A program made the position numbers and the translations under genes. The notes beneath the pieces were generated by a model. The model was not told the DNA's origin, did not search any database, and saw nothing but the letters and a program-made list of their open reading frames with translations. This document shows, one piece after another, positions 9,493-17,056 of a DNA stretch of 64,000 nucleotides. The stretch covers positions 1 through 64,000 of the forward strand of contig DAOTUU010000035.1 in NCBI GenBank assembly GCA_034436555.1. Reading direction: 5' to 3'. This DNA is from JAFMJV01 sp034436555. GTDB taxonomy: Bacteria; Chloroflexota; Limnocylindria; Limnocylindrales; CSP1-4. Position 1 is the stretch's first letter. Every line of letters begins with the position of its first letter.

Positions 9493-9515
9493 GGAACGCT
9501 TTCTGGAAACGTTCC
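9493..9515. promoter_or_regulatory. LacI-family operator-like imperfect palindrome
   Basis: GGAACGCTTTC, one base, then GGAAACGTTCC form a near-perfect inverted repeat of the GGAAACG/CGTTTCC type bound by many LacI-family repressors. It lies about 15-35 bases downstream of the predicted transcription start of the sugar ABC operon, where a bound repressor would block transcription. No LacI-family gene is in this window. Confidence 0.5.
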
Positions 9516-9535
9516 GCGAGCCCCCTCCGGGGCCG

Positions 9536-9565
9536 ACTCTAGGTGTCTCCGGCGGGTGCTGTCAA
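9536..9565 (-). promoter_or_regulatory. Predicted promoter of the sugar ABC operon
   Basis: On the minus strand TTGACA (9565-9560) is followed after 18 bases by TAGAGT (9541-9536). It is the best match in this window to a housekeeping-type promoter and lies upstream of the binding-protein gene and the operator-like palindrome. Confidence 0.65.
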
Positions 9566-9729
9566 GTTGGCTCCCGGTCATGTCGGACCGTGGCCGGCCG
9601 GGGATCGGCCGCATGCCACGCGGGGTCCTCGGTGGCGAGCTGCGCTCGCTGATACGGCAGGAGCAACGGCGGCGAACACGCGGGGCATACCATCGTGGGA
9701 GGCGGTCACGGTCGCGCGACGACGGGGCG

Positions 9730-10509
9730 TCAGGACCGCCGCTTGAAGCCCACGCCGTAGTCGACCAGGAAGCCCCCGTCCACCGCGATCGTCTGACCCG
9801 TGATGTAGCCGGCCGCCGGGGAGGCGAGGAAGGCGACGACCTCCGCGATCTCGTCGACGGTCGCGACGCGACCCATCGGGATCCGCGCCAGCACGTCCTC
9901 CTCCGCGATCGCGCCACGCTCGTACGCGCCGCGCAGCAGCGGAGTGTCGATGTATCCCGGCGCGATGGCGTTCACGCGCACCCCCCTGCTCGACCACTCG
10001 ACCGCGGCCACCTTGGTGAGGGCGACGACCCCGGCCTTCGAGGTGACGTACGGTGCTCGCCCCGGAGCGCCTCGGTCGTAGGACACCGACGCGATGCTGA
10101 CGATGCATCCGGACCCCTGGCCGAGCATCACCCGACCCGCGGCGCGCATGCCCAGGAACACGCCGTCCAGGTCCACCGCCAGCACCCGGCGCCAGTCCGA
10201 GAACGCGAGCGTGTCGATGGTCGCGTGGGTGGTGATGCCGGCATTGTTGACGAACAGGTCGATGCCGCCGAGGTCCCGGGCGATCGAGGGGACCACCTCG
10301 TCCACATCCTCCTCGCGGGTCACGTCCAGGCGCCGGAACGACACGAGGCGCCCGAGGGCCGACAGGCGATCGGCCTGGGCTCGTCCGGCCTCCTCGTCGA
10401 TGTCGGTGATGACCGTCGTCCAGCCGCCGGCCGACACGCGCTCCACGATCCCCAGCCCGATGCCGCTGGCCGACCCCGTCACCACGGCCACCTGCCGCTG
10501 CTCGGTCAT
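9730..10509 (-). CDS. Short-chain dehydrogenase/reductase
   Basis: This is a 259-residue classical SDR, an NAD(P)-dependent alcohol or sugar dehydrogenase in the cytoplasm. It shows the cofactor motif VVTGSASGIGLG near residues 9-20, the structural FVNNAG motif, the catalytic Ser in IVSIASVS and the YxxxK pair in YVTSKAG. The C-terminal region has the usual TGQTIAVDGG. The ATG at 10509 is preceded by GGAGG at seven-base spacing; a longer upstream start is unlikely. Located next to an acid dehydratase and lactonases, it may oxidise a sugar to its lactone or a deoxy-keto acid (as in L-fucose or L-rhamnose oxidation). The substrate assignment is inference. Confidence 0.88.
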   Translation of the reverse strand: MTEQRQVAVVTGSASGIGLGIVERVSAGGWTTVITDIDEEAGRAQADRLSALGRLVSFRRLDVTREEDVDEVVPSIARDLGGIDLFVNNAGITTHATIDTLAFSDWRRVLAVDLDGVFLGMRAAGRVMLGQGSGCIVSIASVSYDRGAPGRAPYVTSKAGVVALTKVAAVEWSSRGVRVNAIAPGYIDTPLLRGAYERGAIAEEDVLARIPMGRVATVDEIAEVVAFLASPAAGYITGQTIAVDGGFLVDYGVGFKRRS

Positions 10510-10572
10510 GTCCGTTCCTCCCCGCTCCACGATCGATCCCTGATCGCGAGATGCTCCGTCATGTCCCCGTCG

Positions 10573-11706
10573 CTAGCCCGTCGTCGAGTGACGCGTCGCC
10601 AGGGTCTCGACGCGCCCCCAGTCCACGGACAATCCCACGCCGGGTGCCGTCGGAGCGGGCAGCATCGTCGCTCCCGGCGGCAGGTCCAGCTCCTGGGCCA
10701 GGAACTGGGAGGTGCCCAACGTGGGGCTACCGGGCAGGAACAGCTCCACGGGCGTGACGTGGCGCCACGCGAAGACGCAATGCTGCTGCAGCTCGCCGTA
10801 TGCGTGATGCGACACCTGGTACCCGGCGCGGTGGGCCTTCGCGGCGACCTCCCCGAAGCGGCTGAACCCGCCGATGGACGTGGCGTCCAGGCGCACCACA
10901 TCCACCGCCCGTTCGGTGATCAGAGTCTCCATCACGGCGGGCACGGACACCTCGTCACCGGCCGCGATGGGCGTCGTGACCGCCTCTGACAACAGGCGCA
11001 TCGGGATCGGCTCCCAGGACGGGAATGGATCCTCCACCCAGGTCAGACCGAATCGCTCCCACTGCGCCACGGCGTCGATCGCCTCGCGTGCGTTCGGGAA
11101 CGACCAGGCCATGTCGACGACCAGTCCGACATCCTCGCCCACGGCCGAGCGGATGGCAGCCAGCCGCTTGGTCATCTCGCGCGGGTCAGACAGCGGATAG
11201 AGCTTGATGACCCGGTAGCCGCGTTCCGCGACCGGGATGATCCGGTCGGCGTAGCGCACGTGATCCTCGTCGGGAAGCGCATAGGGCGCGACGACCTGGA
11301 CCGGCGCCTCATCACGCGCGCCACCCAGGAGGCGGTGGACCGGCAATCCGGCGACCTGTCCCTTGATGTCCCAGAGGCAGATCTCAAGCAGCGATATCGC
11401 CCGACCCACCAGCCCCACCGGGCCCAGGTGGGACACCGCGCTGGTCATCTCCGCGACGCGAGCCTCGTTGAGAAGGGCGTCCTTGCCCAGCAACGACGGC
11501 GCGGAGACATCCGTGATGACGAGATCCAACGGGCTGTTGCGCGTGAGCGAGTACGCGACACCGTCGATGCCGCCAGCCGTGCGGACGCGCACGACCACGA
11601 ACTCGCGGATGGCGATGCGCAGGCTGCCCAATACGATGGGCGTCGCGAGCGGCACGGGGATGCGCCACGCCTCGACCCGGTCGATGCGCGTATCGGTGGA
11701 GGACAT
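10573..11706 (-). CDS. Enolase-superfamily dehydratase (mandelate racemase/muconate lactonizing type)
   Basis: This 377-residue enzyme belongs to the mandelate racemase branch of the enolase superfamily, which abstracts the alpha-proton of a carboxylate and often dehydrates sugar acids. Visible catalytic features are Lys168 in VIKLYP, the metal ligands Asp198 (VVDMAW), Glu225 (WVEDPF) and Glu252 (AGDEVS), and a His pair at 300-301 (SHHAYGE). The ATG at 11706 has a GGGAG-type ribosome site. In this neighbourhood it would convert an aldonate, made by the dehydrogenase and lactonase, to a 2-keto-3-deoxy acid. No matching aldolase or kinase is nearby. The exact acid (fuconate, rhamnonate, galactonate and so on) cannot be read here. 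Confidence 0.85.
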   Translation of the reverse strand: MSSTDTRIDRVEAWRIPVPLATPIVLGSLRIAIREFVVVRVRTAGGIDGVAYSLTRNSPLDLVITDVSAPSLLGKDALLNEARVAEMTSAVSHLGPVGLVGRAISLLEICLWDIKGQVAGLPVHRLLGGARDEAPVQVVAPYALPDEDHVRYADRIIPVAERGYRVIKLYPLSDPREMTKRLAAIRSAVGEDVGLVVDMAWSFPNAREAIDAVAQWERFGLTWVEDPFPSWEPIPMRLLSEAVTTPIAAGDEVSVPAVMETLITERAVDVVRLDATSIGGFSRFGEVAAKAHRAGYQVSHHAYGELQQHCVFAWRHVTPVELFLPGSPTLGTSQFLAQELDLPPGATMLPAPTAPGVGLSVDWGRVETLATRHSTTG

Positions 11707-11839
11707 CAGCGAATGGCTCCCAGTACGGGTGTCATGCCGGCGACGCCGATGGCCATGCGCCACAGGATGCCGCCATGAATGGATGGATGACGCTCACTGT
11801 GCACCACCCATCGTCACCCCGCGGGCCGACCCCGTCGGC

Positions 11840-12730
11840 TCAGCCTGCCGCCGCGCGGATGGCGCCCCGGAATAGCGGCATCCCCGCCGTGCTCACCTCG
11901 AACCGCCACAGCCGTCCGTCCATGGGCGCCGCCGCGGTCACCTCCGTCACGTCGCCGAAGTCGGTGATCACCAGGTCCGTGCCCACGAACACGCAGTTGA
12001 GCGGCACGCCGCCCGTCTCCAGGAAGTCCAGCGCCTCGCCGTCCGCGCGCAGGATGTCCACGCCGCCCGCCATGAACGCGGTGACCCACAGGTTGCCGGC
12101 GGCGTCGATCTTGAGGCCGTCCGGGATGTGGCCCTCGGGCAGCTGATGGATCTGCTCGCTGGCCCTGCCGGGGCGCCTGCGATAGACGCCTCGGTCGTAG
12201 GACTCCACCCACACGATGCTGCCATCGGGTTCCGCGACGATGCCGTTGGGATACGCCGCGGGCAGCTCCTCCAGGCACTCCCCGGTGCCGTCGGAGTTCA
12301 GCGCGAAGACCCGGCCGGGCCTGCGGTCATGCGGCAGGTAGTCTGCGGGGTCCGTGAAGTAGAGCCGGCCGTCCGGCCCGAACGTGAGGTCGTTGGGTGC
12401 CTGGAGTCGGAACCCGTCCACCTCCGTGGCGACGTACTCCACGCGGCCGTCCGGCCACGCCTTCTGGATGCCCGGCTGGTTCATCACCGCGGCCCTCCAG
12501 GCACCCACCGTGCCGCCGTTCTGGGTGATGTAGACCGCACCGTCCGACCCCAGCATGCAGGCGTTCGGGCCGCCGCCGCAGTCGGCGTAGTCGTGGATGC
12601 CCCGCTCGCGGGACCACGCGATGAGCTTGCTGGTGTACGTCTCCACCATGACGATCCGACCATCCGGAAGCACGTCGGGTCCCTCCGGATGACCCAACCC
12701 GCTTGCCAGGGTCTCGATGGGCCTGCGCAT
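11840..12730 (-). CDS. SMP-30/gluconolactonase family lactonase
   Basis: This is a six-bladed beta-propeller hydrolase of the SMP-30/gluconolactonase/LRE family, a metal-dependent sugar lactonase. Repeated propeller blades are visible as VLPDGRIVMVE, GSDGAVYITQ, FGPDGRLYFTD, AEPDGSIVWVE and DAAGNLWVT. The metal-site residues typical of the family are present in APNDLTFG and YPNGIV. I place the start at the ATG 12730, because AAGGAGG lies eight bases upstream and would otherwise fall inside the coding region of the longer GTG frame at 12748. It is a second lactonase next to the amidohydrolase-type one at 2245, so the cluster may process two lactone forms. There is no signal peptide. Confidence 0.87.
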   Translation of the reverse strand: MRRPIETLASGLGHPEGPDVLPDGRIVMVETYTSKLIAWSRERGIHDYADCGGGPNACMLGSDGAVYITQNGGTVGAWRAAVMNQPGIQKAWPDGRVEYVATEVDGFRLQAPNDLTFGPDGRLYFTDPADYLPHDRRPGRVFALNSDGTGECLEELPAAYPNGIVAEPDGSIVWVESYDRGVYRRRPGRASEQIHQLPEGHIPDGLKIDAAGNLWVTAFMAGGVDILRADGEALDFLETGGVPLNCVFVGTDLVITDFGDVTEVTAAAPMDGRLWRFEVSTAGMPLFRGAIRAAAG

Positions 12731-12811
12731 CACTGGTGCCTCCTTCACGCGTCCGCTCGTCCCCGCGACCGGATCATCATGGCAGCGGCGAGCTCGTCAG
12801 AACCGCCGGTG

Positions 12812-12886
12812 CGGCGGGGCTTGCGCGGCGGCGGCGCGCGGCGCGGCGCGCGGCGGCGGCGCGCGGCGGGGCGTGGTGGCGCGACA
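12812..12886. repeat. Low-complexity GCGGC/GCGCG tract
   Basis: This is a stretch of alternating GCGGCGG and GCGCG units between the SMP-30 gene and the next gene upstream. It holds no supported gene and could form strong secondary structure. Confidence 0.6.
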
Positions 12887-12908
12887 CCGATCGATCGCCA
12901 AGAGACGC

Positions 12909-13970
12909 TCACGTGCGAGGCGGGCGACCCGCAGCCAGCCAGGGCGCCGCCGGCGGCAGGTCGCCCGGGCGATACAGCCCGGGGGCCGCGCGCAGGGCCG
13001 CCGGGATCGTGTTCACGAGCAGGGCGGCCGTGGACAGGATCGCACCGCAGCCCGGATCCAGCGTCACGCGCAGCTCATGGCGGCCCACGAGGTGCGTCTC
13101 GTCCATGGTCCGCAGGCCGGCCGCGGTGGGCTGCGCGTGCAGCAGCAGCTCGATCGAGATCCACGGACGACCGGCGACCCATGCCTCGGCCCGCTGTGTG
13201 GCACCGGCCGTCGCGCCCGCCTCGACCACGCCGTCTGTCAGCACCAGCCGCTCGTGGGCGATCAGCGGCAGCGTCTCCACGACCAGCCGCTCGGGTTCGC
13301 GACCCATCGCAGCACACAGCAGCCGGAGGCTCTCCCGGAACCCGACATGACCCGCGATCGACCCGTCTGCCACGCCAGCCGCGAACGCCTCGGGCGTGTG
13401 CCCGATGCCCAGCTTCACGCGGGTGTGGGGTGCGAAGACGCTCACGTCCACGACCCGGCGAGCGATCAGCCGATCCACGTCCCAGGCCAGGCCGGACAAC
13501 ACGAGCGGCCACAGGTCCAGCACGAACCCGGGGTTCACCCCCGCGGCCACGATCGCGGTCCCATGTCTCTCGGGCAGGGCACCGATCGCGTCGCCCGCCA
13601 CCGACTCCCCCGCGGGGACGAACGCGAGCTCCTCCGCGGTGCACAGCACGGCCCGCGCACCGGACGCGGCCGCCAGGGCGAGGTGGGACGCCACCTCGGA
13701 CAGCTCGGAGCGGGTCGCCACGATGACCGCCTCCGGCCGCGCGTCCCGGAGCACGCCCGCCGCGTCGGTGGAGACCCGCAGCCCGGGCGGCGCACCCGCC
13801 ACCAGGTCGCTCCCGGCGACCCCATCATGCTCGGGCGCCTGCGCGATGAGACCCCGGACATCCAGCCAGGGCCGGGTCAGCGCGAGCTCGAGCACCCCCC
13901 GGCCGACGCGGCCCGTCCCGTACAGGACGACCCCGACCGCCCCGGCCACACCGTCACCCGCGCCGGCCAT
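12909..13970 (-). CDS. DapB-like / 2,4-diaminopentanoate dehydrogenase-like NAD(P) oxidoreductase
   Basis: This 353-residue cytoplasmic protein resembles the dihydrodipicolinate-reductase-like family that includes 2,4-diaminopentanoate dehydrogenase. The N-terminal nucleotide-binding signature is VVLYGTGRVGRGVLELAL near residue 14. A conserved central segment reads VAAGVNPGFVLDLWPL, and the later KLGIGHTPEAFAAGVADG is characteristic of this group. Family members reduce or oxidise amino-substituted carbon centres, but many are uncharacterised. The ATG at 13970 is four bases after the stop of the VOC gene, so the two are co-transcribed from the promoter at 14477-14506. A role in amine or amino-acid metabolism is likely, but the substrate is unknown. 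Confidence 0.7.
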   Translation of the reverse strand: MAGAGDGVAGAVGVVLYGTGRVGRGVLELALTRPWLDVRGLIAQAPEHDGVAGSDLVAGAPPGLRVSTDAAGVLRDARPEAVIVATRSELSEVASHLALAAASGARAVLCTAEELAFVPAGESVAGDAIGALPERHGTAIVAAGVNPGFVLDLWPLVLSGLAWDVDRLIARRVVDVSVFAPHTRVKLGIGHTPEAFAAGVADGSIAGHVGFRESLRLLCAAMGREPERLVVETLPLIAHERLVLTDGVVEAGATAGATQRAEAWVAGRPWISIELLLHAQPTAAGLRTMDETHLVGRHELRVTLDPGCGAILSTAALLVNTIPAALRAAPGLYRPGDLPPAAPWLAAGRPPRT

Positions 13971-13974
13971 CGGC

Positions 13975-14427
13975 TCAGGCGCCTGGCTTCTTCTGGAACA
14001 GCTCGACCGAGTAGCCGTCGGGATCCGCCAGGTAGGTGCTCCTCGCTCCCTGGTTGGGACCCTGGGTGATGTCCACCACACCCCCGCGCGAGTGGTAGCC
14101 CATGGAGACGATGCGGCCGTGCATGGCCTCCACATCATCGACGTACAGGCACAGGTGACCCGCCCCGAAGTCGCACGGCCGCGACGCCGCCGGCAGTCGC
14201 TCGATGCCCCGGTACTCCAGCAGCTCCACGAACCCGCCGCCGGGGATGACCAGGTACGCCGCGCGGATGGACGTGAACGTCAGTCCCAGCACCACCGGCA
14301 GGTACGGCCCGTCCAGGATCCGGTCGAACAGGATCTCCAGACCAAGGCCCTCGTGGTAGAAGCGGAGCGCCCGGTCCATGTCGGACACGGTGATGCCCCC
14401 GTGGAAGAAGCCGGTGACCTGGGCCAT
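13975..14427 (-). CDS. VOC-family protein (glyoxalase/dioxygenase fold)
   Basis: This is a 150-residue protein with two beta-alpha-beta-beta-beta halves typical of the vicinal oxygen chelate superfamily. The first half opens GFFHGGITVSDMDRALRFYH, with the metal-ligand His at position 9, and the second holds HLCLYVDDVEAMH and a terminal DPDGYSVELFQ containing the usual metal-ligand Glu. Family members include glyoxalase I, epimerases and extradiol dioxygenases; the length fits a glyoxalase or epimerase-like member rather than a dioxygenase. The ATG at 14427 follows a GGAGG site. It is the first gene of a two-gene unit with the DapB-like reductase. The substrate is not evident. Confidence 0.8.
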   Translation of the reverse strand: MAQVTGFFHGGITVSDMDRALRFYHEGLGLEILFDRILDGPYLPVVLGLTFTSIRAAYLVIPGGGFVELLEYRGIERLPAASRPCDFGAGHLCLYVDDVEAMHGRIVSMGYHSRGGVVDITQGPNQGARSTYLADPDGYSVELFQKKPGA

Positions 14428-14476
14428 GAGTGGTGGTGCCCTCCTGTCGTGCTCCCGGACGGCTGCCGGTCCGACC

Positions 14477-14506
14477 ACTCTCCAAGGTCCGGTGCGACGC
14501 TGTCAA
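14477..14506 (-). promoter_or_regulatory. Predicted promoter of the VOC/DapB-like unit
   Basis: On the minus strand TTGACA (14506-14501), an 18-base spacer, then GAGAGT (14482-14477). The position, about 50 bases before the ATG at 14427, suits this gene pair. Confidence 0.5.
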
Positions 14507-14527
14507 CCCGCGCGATCGCGCGAGGCC

Positions 14528-14533
14528 TAGACT
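14528..14533 (+). promoter_or_regulatory. -10 element of a probably leaderless gene
   Basis: TAGACT ends six bases before the ATG at 14540, so transcription should begin at or next to the start codon. No ribosome site precedes the ATG. No clear -35 is seen at 17-18 bases. Confidence 0.45.
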
Positions 14534-14539
14534 CCCGAC

Positions 14540-15733
14540 ATGCCCGTCGCCCTCGATGCCGCGCAGCTCGTCGCACTCCGGGCGGCCGCGGCGGCCCCGG
14601 TCGCCACGTCCCGGTTCCTGGACGGGCTGCGCGCCCTGGTCGCGACTCGCAGCGGCACGGGCGATGCCCCGGGCGTCGCGCGCGTGGCCCGGCTGTTGAC
14701 GGGCCCGCTGCAGGACCTGGGCGCGACGATCGCGCTGCGCGAGGACGGGCCGGCCGGTCCGACGCTGGTGGCCACGCTGCGCGGCGCGACGCCCGGGGCG
14801 CGGGTGGCGCTGATCGGCCACATGGACACGGTGGGCATCCCGGAAGACCCGGCCCCGGAACTGGTGGTCCGCGACGGAGGGGCGTACGGGCGCGGCGCCG
14901 TTGACATGAAGGGCGGGCTGCAGCTGATCATCGCCGCGCTCGAGGTGCTGCGCGACGTGGTCGGCACGCCGCTGGCCGCCGGTGAGCTGGTCATCATCGC
15001 GGGTCCGGACGAGGAGGTCGGCTCGCCGGTGGGTCGCGTGGCGATGCGGGACCTCGTGCCCGGGTGCTCCGCCGCCCTGGTGCTGGAGCCAGGTCGGCCG
15101 TCCGGGGCGCTGGTCGTCGCGCGCAAGGGCATGCGCCACGCGCGGATCCGGGTGCATGGTCGGGCGGCGCACGCGGGCGTGGAGCCCGAACGAGGGCGAT
15201 CGGCCCTGCTCGCCGCCGCCCACGCCACGATCGCGCTGCATGCCATCACCGGCCTGGGCGGACCGGATGCCGGGGTGACCGTCAATGTGGGCGTGCTCCG
15301 AGGTGGCTCCCGGCCGAACGTGGTGCCCGCGGACGCGGAGCTGGAGCTGGACCTGCGGGCATCCACGGCCGCGGCGATGGCCCTCGCGCAGGCGGCCATC
15401 GAGGAGGTCGTGGCGACGCCGGCCCTGCCGGACGTGACGCTGGAGCTGGTCTCCGGCGCTGCCGTGCCGCCGATGGAGCGCCTGCCCGCCACCGATGCGC
15501 TCCTGGCGCGCGTGGCACGCGTCGGGACGATGTTCGGGCTGACGGTGGGCGCCCTGGCGACCGGCGGCGCCTCGGATGCGAACGTGATCGCCGCGATGGG
15601 CGTGCCGGTGCTCGACGGCCTCGGCCCCATCGGGGGCGGGATGCACGGCGTAGACGAGTTCCTGGATCTCGCGACGCTGCCTGACCGCGCGGCGCTCCTG
15701 GCCGGGGCGATCATGGACCTGACCTCCGGGTGA
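14540..15733 (+). CDS. M20-family metallopeptidase (carboxypeptidase G2/ArgE-DapE-like)
   Basis: This is a 397-residue cytoplasmic zinc hydrolase of the M20 family. Metal and catalytic motifs are visible in order: LIGHMDTVG (zinc His and catalytic Asp), GRGAVDMKGG (bridging Asp), GPDEEVG (catalytic Glu-Glu pair) and a C-terminal GGGMHGVDEF with the last zinc His. The lid/dimerisation domain lies between, around ARKGMRHARIRVHGRAAHAG. Relatives remove acyl groups or C-terminal residues from small amide substrates. The ATG at 14540 appears leaderless behind TAGACT. It is divergent from the VOC gene. The substrate is unknown. Confidence 0.87.
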   Translation: MPVALDAAQLVALRAAAAAPVATSRFLDGLRALVATRSGTGDAPGVARVARLLTGPLQDLGATIALREDGPAGPTLVATLRGATPGARVALIGHMDTVGIPEDPAPELVVRDGGAYGRGAVDMKGGLQLIIAALEVLRDVVGTPLAAGELVIIAGPDEEVGSPVGRVAMRDLVPGCSAALVLEPGRPSGALVVARKGMRHARIRVHGRAAHAGVEPERGRSALLAAAHATIALHAITGLGGPDAGVTVNVGVLRGGSRPNVVPADAELELDLRASTAAAMALAQAAIEEVVATPALPDVTLELVSGAAVPPMERLPATDALLARVARVGTMFGLTVGALATGGASDANVIAAMGVPVLDGLGPIGGGMHGVDEFLDLATLPDRAALLAGAIMDLTSG

Positions 15734-15797
15734 CCTGACCGCCCGGGTGACCTGACCGCCGGGCCGACCTGACCGCCGGGCCGACCTGACCCGTGGG
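15725..15797. repeat. Minisatellite of about 17-base units
   Basis: About four imperfect copies of GACCTGACCGCCGGGCC (first copies GACCTGACCGCCCGGGT) lie in tandem, starting at the end of the M20 gene. The function is unknown; tract length is likely to vary between strains. The rest of 15798-15890 shows nothing recognisable. Confidence 0.75.
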
Positions 15798-15891
15798 GCG
15801 GAGGTGACCACCCGGCGCCTGATCACCGGGTCGACCGGGGGACCGCCCGGCGTCACTGCCGTCGAGATGCGCACCCGTCATCGAATCGGGC

Positions 15892-15920
15892 TTTCCACCA
15901 GGCGCCCATCCTGCTACACT
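15892..15920 (+). promoter_or_regulatory. Predicted promoter of the plus-strand B6 operon
   Basis: A weak -35 TTTCCA (15892-15897), a 17-base spacer and -10 TACACT (15915-15920). The operator palindrome begins four bases after the -10, across the expected transcription start. Confidence 0.5.
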
Positions 15921-15924
15921 CCGT

Positions 15925-15943
15925 CGTGTTGACAGTCAACACG
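15925..15943. promoter_or_regulatory. 19-bp perfect palindrome, candidate GntR/FadR operator
   Basis: CGTGTTGACAGTCAACACG is a perfect odd-length palindrome centred on base 15934. The core TGTTGACAGTCAACA recurs identically at 39315-39329, next to the GntR-family gene at 39376. It covers the predicted transcription start of the operon that begins at 16002, as expected for repression. Confidence 0.8.
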
Positions 15944-16001
15944 GTCGTTCGCCACCCAGCGGAGCTCCGGTGGCGGCTCCGACCCAGCAACGGAGGCTCG
16001 T

Positions 16002-17051
16002 GTGGCCAAGACGCTCGAGTTCGGGGTCAACCTCAACAACCGGGAACCGCTGATCGCGCCCGAGTACGGGCTGCCCCAGCTGCTGGATCTGTCGCAGACG
16101 GTGGAGGGCCTGGGCTTCGACTCGGTGTGGGTCGGTGACTCCCTGTTCTCCAAGCCACGCTATGAGGCGATGGCCCTGCTGTCAGCGATCAGCCAGCGCA
16201 CCAGCCGGGTCCGGCTGGGCACCGCCTGCATCGTCACGTCACCCCGCAACCCGCTGTACCTGGCGCTCGAGTGGGCCACGCTGGACCACCTGTCCAACGG
16301 CCGTACCATCTTCGGCCCCTGCGCGGGCAACCCGGAGGTGGGCGTCCGTCGCGAGTTCGAGGCGATCGGCCTGGACTTCGACAAGCGCTTCGCGATCTTC
16401 GAGGAGGGCCTCCAGATCCTGCGCGACCTGTGGATCGACGGGAAGACCAGCTTCAAGGGTCCCACGTACCAGTACGACGACATCAGCTTCTACTCGGGCA
16501 CCGAGATGGGTCCCCTGATGCCCGTCCAGAAGCCACCCCCGTTCTGGATCGTGTCCAATCCACGCCTGGTCACGGATGCCGCGGACGAGAAGATGGTGCG
16601 CACCATGAAGGCCGCGTGCCGACGCATCCTCCGATTCGGCGAGGGCTGGATGACGTGCTGCCGCGCGCAGCACCCTGAGGAGCTCACGGAGCAGCTGGGC
16701 TATCTGCGCGACGTGGCCGCCGAGACCGGCGACGACGCGTCGCGGCTGGTGATCAGCTACCAGGTGACGCTCAACATCGGCGACTCGGAGGAGTCGGCGA
16801 GGTCCGCGTTCGGCGAGTACATCGGGAAGTACTACCCGGAGCTGTCCAAGGCCATGGACCTGTCCAACTGGGGCCCGGTGGGCACCCCGGAGCAGATCAT
16901 CGCGTGGTTCCGGACGTTCGCGAAGGCGGGCGTGGACCACTTCATCTGTCGCTTCGGCTCGCTCGACCAGTTCGGGCAGGTGGAGCGGTTCGCGCGTGAC
17001 GTCCTGCCCGTGCTGCGTGCCGAGGGTGCCACGCTTCTCGCAGGGAGGTAG
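16002..17051 (+). CDS. LLM-class flavin-dependent oxidoreductase (luciferase-like)
   Basis: This 349-residue TIM-barrel protein of the bacterial luciferase-like family would use reduced FMN or F420 to oxidise or oxygenate a substrate. The family opening is KTLEFGVNLNNREPL, followed by LSQTVEGLGFDSVWVGDSL, RVRLGTACIVTSPRNPLYLA and the C-terminal GTPEQIIAWFRTFAKAGVD. The start is GTG at 16002, three bases after GGAGG. It is the first gene of the B6-type operon and sits directly behind the candidate operator. Its role is not given by sequence. In a pyridine-degrading pathway it could hydroxylate the ring or an intermediate, or it could act with the NicX-like protein encoded six bases downstream. 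Confidence 0.88.
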   Translation: MAKTLEFGVNLNNREPLIAPEYGLPQLLDLSQTVEGLGFDSVWVGDSLFSKPRYEAMALLSAISQRTSRVRLGTACIVTSPRNPLYLALEWATLDHLSNGRTIFGPCAGNPEVGVRREFEAIGLDFDKRFAIFEEGLQILRDLWIDGKTSFKGPTYQYDDISFYSGTEMGPLMPVQKPPPFWIVSNPRLVTDAADEKMVRTMKAACRRILRFGEGWMTCCRAQHPEELTEQLGYLRDVAAETGDDASRLVISYQVTLNIGDSEESARSAFGEYIGKYYPELSKAMDLSNWGPVGTPEQIIAWFRTFAKAGVDHFICRFGSLDQFGQVERFARDVLPVLRAEGATLLAGR

Positions 17052-17056
17052 GCACG

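Noticed and set aside
5549..9652. Very long plus-strand open frame opposite the sugar transporter genes
   Set aside because: It is a GC-rich shadow of intact minus-strand ABC genes. Its Arg/His/Asp-rich translation has no recognisable domain. The same holds for long frames opposite 19718-23002 and 40127-42727.
15929..15934. TTGACA inside the operator as the -35 of the plus-strand genes
   Set aside because: No -10-like hexamer lies 16-18 bases downstream; TACACT upstream is a better -10. The same test fails at 39317 for the GntR gene.
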